A stretch of DNA of 24,920 bases, from assembly GCF_000716875.1 (NCBI RefSeq), contig NZ_JNWQ01000095.1, positions 1-24,920 on the forward strand, in the 5' to 3' direction. Both the position numbers and the translations under genes were made by a program. Within the stretch, counting starts at the first letter, position 1. Each line of letters opens with the position of its first letter. Below the pieces are notes generated by a model. The model worked only from the letters and a program-made list of their open reading frames with translations, was not told the DNA's origin and did no database searches. Shown here piece by piece: positions 22,784 through 24,920 of this stretch. This stretch comes from Streptomyces novaecaesareae (GTDB lineage: Bacteria > Actinomycetota > Actinomycetes > Streptomycetales > Streptomycetaceae).

Positions 22784-22843
22784 TCAGTTCACGGCCCGCC
22801 CCCGGGTTCGGCGCCGACCGTACGAGGCCGGCCGCCCGCCGCC

Positions 22844-22859
22844 GGGGGACGGATCCCCC
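22844..22859 (-). promoter_or_regulatory. Hairpin immediately after the leader-peptide stop
   Basis: On the minus strand GGGGGA (22859-22854), four-base loop TCCG, TCCCCC (22849-22844): a perfect 6-bp stem whose first base follows the UGA directly. A ribosome terminating on the leader peptide would cover it, so it is well placed to couple leader translation to downstream expression. Confidence 0.5.
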
Positions 22860-22943
22860 TCAGCAGCCCGGACACGCCGCGCTGGCGGTGCGCCGCAGAT
22901 CCAGGTGTCTGCGACGGGTCAGCAGCGGGAGACGACTCGGCAT
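22860..22943 (-). CDS. 27-residue leader peptide of the sulfur-responsive type
   Basis: A short frame on the minus strand from ATG 22943 to TGA 22860. Its core, RRRHLDLRRTASAAC, matches the RxHxDLxRxxSAxC pattern of the 'putative leader peptide' group that precedes sulfur-metabolism genes in actinobacteria (sulfonate transport, cysteine and related genes). It ends P-G-C-stop, so Cys codons (TGT and TGC) fall at the fourth-last and last positions. A strong promoter puts the predicted first transcribed base on the A of its ATG, so it would be leaderless. A hairpin follows its stop codon by zero bases and the DszC/SfnB-like gene starts about 165 bases later. The proposed role is cis-acting attenuation: poor translation of the Cys codons alters folding of the leader. 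Pattern is seen directly; mechanism is inference from related actinobacterial cases. Confidence 0.75.
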   Translation of the reverse strand: MPSRLPLLTRRRHLDLRRTASAACPGC

Positions 22944-22950
22944 GTTCGCG

Positions 22951-22980
22951 ACTGTACGAACCGGTGATCGATACCGTCAA
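22951..22980 (-). promoter_or_regulatory. Promoter of the leader peptide and flavoprotein gene
   Basis: On the minus strand -35 TTGACG (22980-22975), an 18-bp spacer, -10 TACAGT (22956-22951). The predicted start (about seven bases on, 22944 or 22943) coincides with the leader-peptide ATG. Confidence 0.75.
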
Positions 22981-22987
22981 GCAGCGT

Positions 22988-23010
22988 CCGGCCCCCGGGA
23001 AGGCGGCCGG
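22988..23010 (-). terminator. Short hairpin abutting the stop of the hypothetical gene
   Basis: CCGGCC (22988-22993) pairs with GGCCGG (23005-23010), ending against the stop codon at 23011 and just before the leader promoter. It is short, so it may be a weak terminator that separates the two minus-strand units. Confidence 0.35.
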
Positions 23011-23505
23011 TCAGCCCTGCTGGAACATGTCCGCCGGGAGCGGCTTCAGCAGCTGATACAGGTCGTCCGAAATCGGTCGGTCCCAGGACGCGATGGTGAC
23101 CAGGACGCCGTCGCTGCGGCCGAACTGGGCGCAGAACACGCGCTCCTCGCTGACCTTGACCTTCTTCACGATCAGCAGGTCGTCCCCGAGCATGACCGGG
23201 AAGTCCTCGGCCGAGACGAACTCGACCGGCTCGTCGTTCTCCAGCGCCGCGAGCAGCTGCCGCACCTCGAAGGGCACGTCGTCGCCGGTCTCCCGGGCGG
23301 GCGAACCCTCCGGGAGGTTGCCGATGAACATCGCCGGGCCTCTGCCGCCGAACAGGTCGTAGCGCAGGAAAATCCCCTGGCAGGAGCCGTCCGGGCCGGT
23401 CATCATGGCCGCACCGAAGTCGCCGGGCCAGTCGCCCGGGTCCATCGCGAGCACGTCGAAGTCCGGGCCGGCGGGCTGTCCGGAGCGACGGCGGAGAAAA
23501 GACAT
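23011..23505 (-). CDS. Conserved hypothetical protein
   Basis: About 164 residues from ATG 23505 (MSFLRRRSGQPAGPDFDVLAMDPGDW). I recognise it as a kind of protein kept in streptomycetes but with no function known to me. Features: a basic N-terminus, then GSCQGIFLRYDLFGGRGPAMFIGNLPEGSPA, a mixed alpha/beta middle with EDFPVMLGDDLLIVKKVKVSEERVFCAQFG, and a well-marked end, LVTIASWDRPISDDLYQLLKPLPADMFQQG. There is no signal peptide or membrane segment. The start is supported by a -10 box, TACGAT, six bases upstream, with no ribosome-binding site, which suggests leaderless translation. It is transcribed toward, but probably not together with, the flavoprotein gene, which has its own promoter. Confidence 0.85.
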   Translation of the reverse strand: MSFLRRRSGQPAGPDFDVLAMDPGDWPGDFGAAMMTGPDGSCQGIFLRYDLFGGRGPAMFIGNLPEGSPARETGDDVPFEVRQLLAALENDEPVEFVSAEDFPVMLGDDLLIVKKVKVSEERVFCAQFGRSDGVLVTIASWDRPISDDLYQLLKPLPADMFQQG

Positions 23506-23511
23506 GGGAAC

Positions 23512-23517
23512 ATCGTA
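23512..23517 (-). promoter_or_regulatory. Putative leaderless -10 box of the hypothetical gene
   Basis: TACGAT on the minus strand, six bases before ATG 23505, fits TAnnnT. The -35 region (GCGAGC at 17 bp) is not convincing. Confidence 0.4.
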
Positions 23518-23582
23518 CGTGCCCGGCACACCACGCTCGCGAGGTGGGTGGGGCACCGTCGGGGGGCGGCCGGGAGATCGAC

Positions 23583-23627
23583 GCTCAGAGACCAATGTTG
23601 ACTCTGAGCAACCGTCCGGGCTACGTT
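23583..23627 (+). promoter_or_regulatory. Promoter with inverted repeat over the -35 box
   Basis: -35 TTGACT (23598-23603), an 18-bp spacer, -10 TACGTT (23622-23627). GCTCAGAG (23583-23590) and CTCTGAGC (23602-23609) form a perfect 8-bp inverted repeat around the -35 box. It points into the gene-poor stretch to the right. Confidence 0.55.
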
Positions 23628-24169
23628 CGGTTCAGCACGACAGCCGTTCTGGGTTTCACCCTCCGGGGGGACGGCATGTCGCAACGCGGCCCTACACGCG
23701 TATCCCTCACTGTGCACTTGTCGTGCCGAACAGCCGAGCACCCAGCTTCGTCGTCGCACACCGCACAACACACAAGCCAACAGTTCCACTCAAAAGCCAG
23801 ATCCGCGGGGCCCCGGCCCGTCGCTCCCGTGGATCTGCTCGGGACGCCGCCGCGTGGGGGCGTGCGGGTCCCGAGCATCGGTGCCGACGTCCGAGTCGCT
23901 CTCGGATTCGGCGCCAGCCTCCCGGCGACTGCCGGCCCTTCACGGGGCCGGGACCGGCCGACGCACCCCGGTGCGCAGGGGATGACTGGGAGGATGGCCT
24001 GGCAGCGCTGCCGGGCCGCAACAGCAGGCGCCGTGTCTGGCCGCGTGGGGGCGGTGGGCACGGCGTCTGCCTGTGCTCTTACTCTGAGCTGCGTTTGTCT
24101 AACAGTCAACAGAAATTCTGACGGGGCACGCTCAATAGATCATCAGTTGTGACGTTCGGGACCGAAAAA
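23628..24169 (+). other. Gene-poor, structured stretch; no supported protein gene
   Basis: It follows a good rightward promoter, yet no frame is convincing. The best (ATG 23676 after GGGGGG, to 24152, 158 codons) is Ser/Thr/His/Arg-rich, has mixed third positions at its start, and matches no family I know. Structure is present: a 10-bp perfect pairing TGCTCGGGAC/GTCCCGAGCA (23836-23877), CCGGCCC/GGGCCGG (23932-23951), and CCGCGTGGGGGCG twice (23850-23862, 24041-24053). The right end (24080-24160) is AT-richer. A non-coding RNA or a fast-evolving small protein are both possible. Confidence 0.4.
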
Positions 24170-24220
24170 TCGCCTGCGGAGCGGGCCCCGCGTACGTCCG
24201 GGGGCCCGCTCCGCAGGCGA
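24170..24220 (-). terminator. 20-bp hairpin terminator with U-tract for the DUF397 gene
   Basis: A perfect 20-bp stem (24170-24189 with 24201-24220) and 11-base loop. Read on the minus strand the stem is followed by ATTTTTCGG, a U-tract, so it is an intrinsic terminator for the leftward DUF397 transcript. It would also stop rightward RNA from the preceding stretch. Confidence 0.9.
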
Positions 24221-24287
24221 CTCAGGCGAACCTTCGACTCAGCCGAACCTTCGGCTCAGGTGAGGCTCAGGTGAGGCTCAGGTGAGG
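24221..24287. repeat. Nested tandem repeats at the DUF397 gene end (2 x 17 bp + 3 x 11 bp)
   Basis: All units begin CTCAG: two of 17 bp (24221-24237 and 24238-24254, CTCAGGCGAACCTTCGA and CTCAGCCGAACCTTCGG), then three identical CTCAGGTGAGG (24255-24265, 24266-24276, 24277-24287). The third 11-bp copy contains the DUF397 stop (TCA at 24278-24280 on the plus strand). Confidence 0.9.
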
Positions 24288-24541
24288 TCGAACTCGCCGT
24301 CCCGGGCGCCGAGCACGAAGGCCCGCCACTCCGCCGGCGTGAAGACCAGGACCGGCCCGTCCTCCTGGCGGCCGTCCCGCATCCCGATGTAGCCGTCCAC
24401 GAAGGCGATCTGGACGTCTCCGACCCCCTGGCTGCTGTACAGCCACTCCGCCCCGGTGAAGTCCACCTTGGGCTTCCCACTCGGCGCCAGCTCCGGCTGT
24501 ACGACGCCGGCCTCCGTGTCCGTCCCGCTGTTGGCTGCCAC
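24278..24541 (-). CDS. DUF397-domain protein
   Basis: This 87-residue protein starts at GTG 24541 with GGGAGGAG ten bases upstream. It is a complete DUF397 domain: FTGAEWLYSSQGVGDVQIAFVDGYIGMRDGRQEDGPVLVFTPAEWRAFVLGARDGEFDL, with the family's W-x-x-S-S, V-x-V/I-A, MRDGR and EWxAF...GEFD features. DUF397 proteins normally sit beside an XRE-type helix-turn-helix regulator (BldB/AbaA/WhiJ-like systems in Streptomyces development and antibiotic control) and modulate it. No XRE gene is on either side within this window; it has its own promoter and terminator. Its stop codon lies in a tandem repeat. Assignment firm; partner unknown. Confidence 0.93.
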   Translation of the reverse strand: MAANSGTDTEAGVVQPELAPSGKPKVDFTGAEWLYSSQGVGDVQIAFVDGYIGMRDGRQEDGPVLVFTPAEWRAFVLGARDGEFDLT

Positions 24542-24574
24542 TGACCGATCTCCTCCCGACGGTGTTCCGGGGCC

Positions 24575-24604
24575 AGCCTAGTCACACCTCCCGGCCCCGG
24601 TCAG
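24575..24604 (-). promoter_or_regulatory. Promoter of the DUF397 gene
   Basis: On the minus strand -35 CTGACC (24604-24599), an 18-bp spacer, -10 TAGGCT (24580-24575). Predicted start near 24568 leaves about 27 bases before the GTG, including GGGAGGAG. Confidence 0.55.
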
Positions 24605-24860
24605 CGGGTTGACGAGGACTTCCCGGAGCGGGACGAGCCCGTCGAGGGGGCGGTCGAGGCGTGTCCCGACCGGCGGGGGCGGCGGGCAGCTGCCAGAGTG
24701 CTCGCAGGGCGCCCGCCCCGGCCCGGGAGGAGCCGCAGGCCCGCCCCTCCGGCCGTACGGAGCCCTCCGCGGCCCCGTACGGGCCGGACCGCACCTCCGA
24801 GCACCGCCGAGCACCCCTGCTCACCGACCCACCCCACCGACCCGCCCAAGGGAGCAGCCG
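24605..24860. other. Intergenic region, no supported gene
   Basis: Between the divergent DUF397 gene and the right-hand partial gene. Frames open on the minus strand lack ribosome-binding sites and domains. It holds a palindrome-based pairing around CCGTACGG (24751-24785, one bulge) and a C-rich run before the rightward gene. Confidence 0.5.
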
Positions 24861-24920
24861 ATGAGCCGCCGGGACGGCACCCGCGCCGACGTCATCCCCA
24901 TCTCCGACGCCCCCTCGGCC
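24861..24920 (+). CDS. Start of an unidentified protein (first 20 residues)
   Basis: ATG 24861 is preceded by GGGAG with seven to eight bases of spacing, and the frame is open to the window edge (MSRRDGTRADVIPISDAPSA). Too little remains to recognise a family. It is divergent from the DUF397 gene. An N-terminus of this polar kind argues only against a signal peptide or an N-terminal membrane helix. Confidence 0.55.
   Translation, partial: MSRRDGTRADVIPISDAPSA

Noticed and set aside
23621..24109. A 162-codon minus-strand frame in the gene-poor stretch
   Set aside because: Irregular composition with many Cys and Arg, no ribosome-binding site or family, and it opposes the better promoter.
24582..24849. 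Three short overlapping minus-strand frames right of the DUF397 gene
   Set aside because: They overlap each other and the DUF397 promoter, and none has a ribosome-binding site or domain.

Overview
This window is high-GC actinobacterial chromosome, most probably Streptomyces or Kitasatospora. The evidence is GC-saturated third codon positions, frequent GTG and TTG starts, TAnnnT -10 boxes, apparently leaderless genes, long GC hairpins without U-tracts, and family content typical of the group (a HEAT-repeat protein starting MFEPVIAPS, a WSKGELARLVNRR-type TPR regulator, an orphan DUF397 protein, PxpABC). No rRNA, tRNA, CRISPR array, transposase or integrase was seen.

Layout. Bases 1-7460, minus strand: one operon encoding a kleisin-like protein, a MukE-like winged-helix protein and a 1520-residue SMC/MukB-like ATPase, followed 19 bp later by a metallophosphoesterase that runs off the left edge. 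Gene order matches MukF-MukE-MukB and JetA-JetB-JetC (Wadjet). No JetD follows; the phosphoesterase sits in its place. The first 77 bases are a frame-shifted, G-biased copy of bases 146-221 and look like an assembly or read-end artefact. Bases 7.6-9.3 kb: a secreted IPT/TIG-domain protein and a four-helix membrane protein whose promoter is overlapped by a perfect palindromic operator. Bases 9.4-11.8 kb: pxpA-pxpB-pxpC (5-oxoprolinase), with an array of 14-bp repeats between pxpB and pxpC. Bases 11.9-13.3 kb: an alpha/beta hydrolase divergent from a PadR regulator, with an inverted repeat between them. Bases 13.5-15.3 kb: a SAM methyltransferase and UppP. Bases 15.4-19.4 kb: a HEAT-repeat protein, a divergent PAS-domain protein, and an NsdA-like TPR regulator. 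Bases 20-21.2 kb: an APH/choline-kinase-fold protein. Bases 21.2-23.5 kb: an acyl-CoA dehydrogenase/DszC-like flavoprotein and a conserved hypothetical. Bases 23.6-24.9 kb: a gene-poor stretch with promoter-like and structured elements, an orphan DUF397 protein, and the first 20 codons of a gene leaving on the right.

Two systems stand out. First, the condensin-like operon resembles a Wadjet/MukBEF relative with no JetD, a phosphoesterase in the JetD position, and Asn where the Walker B catalytic Glu is expected. Second, the flavoprotein gene has a roughly 250-nt leader. A good promoter places the first transcribed base on the ATG of a 27-codon peptide that has the RxHxDLxRxxSAxC pattern of actinobacterial sulfur-responsive leader peptides. 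A hairpin starts directly after its stop codon, and a potential anti-Shine-Dalgarno follows. This predicts sulfur or cysteine attenuation of a sulfur-acquisition flavoprotein.

A recurring oddity is short tandem arrays built on gene ends. The end of pxpB (14-bp units), the end of the PAS gene (3 x 21 bp) and the end of the DUF397 gene (2 x 17 + 3 x 11 bp) each carry the stop codon or a stop-containing sequence in repeated copies.
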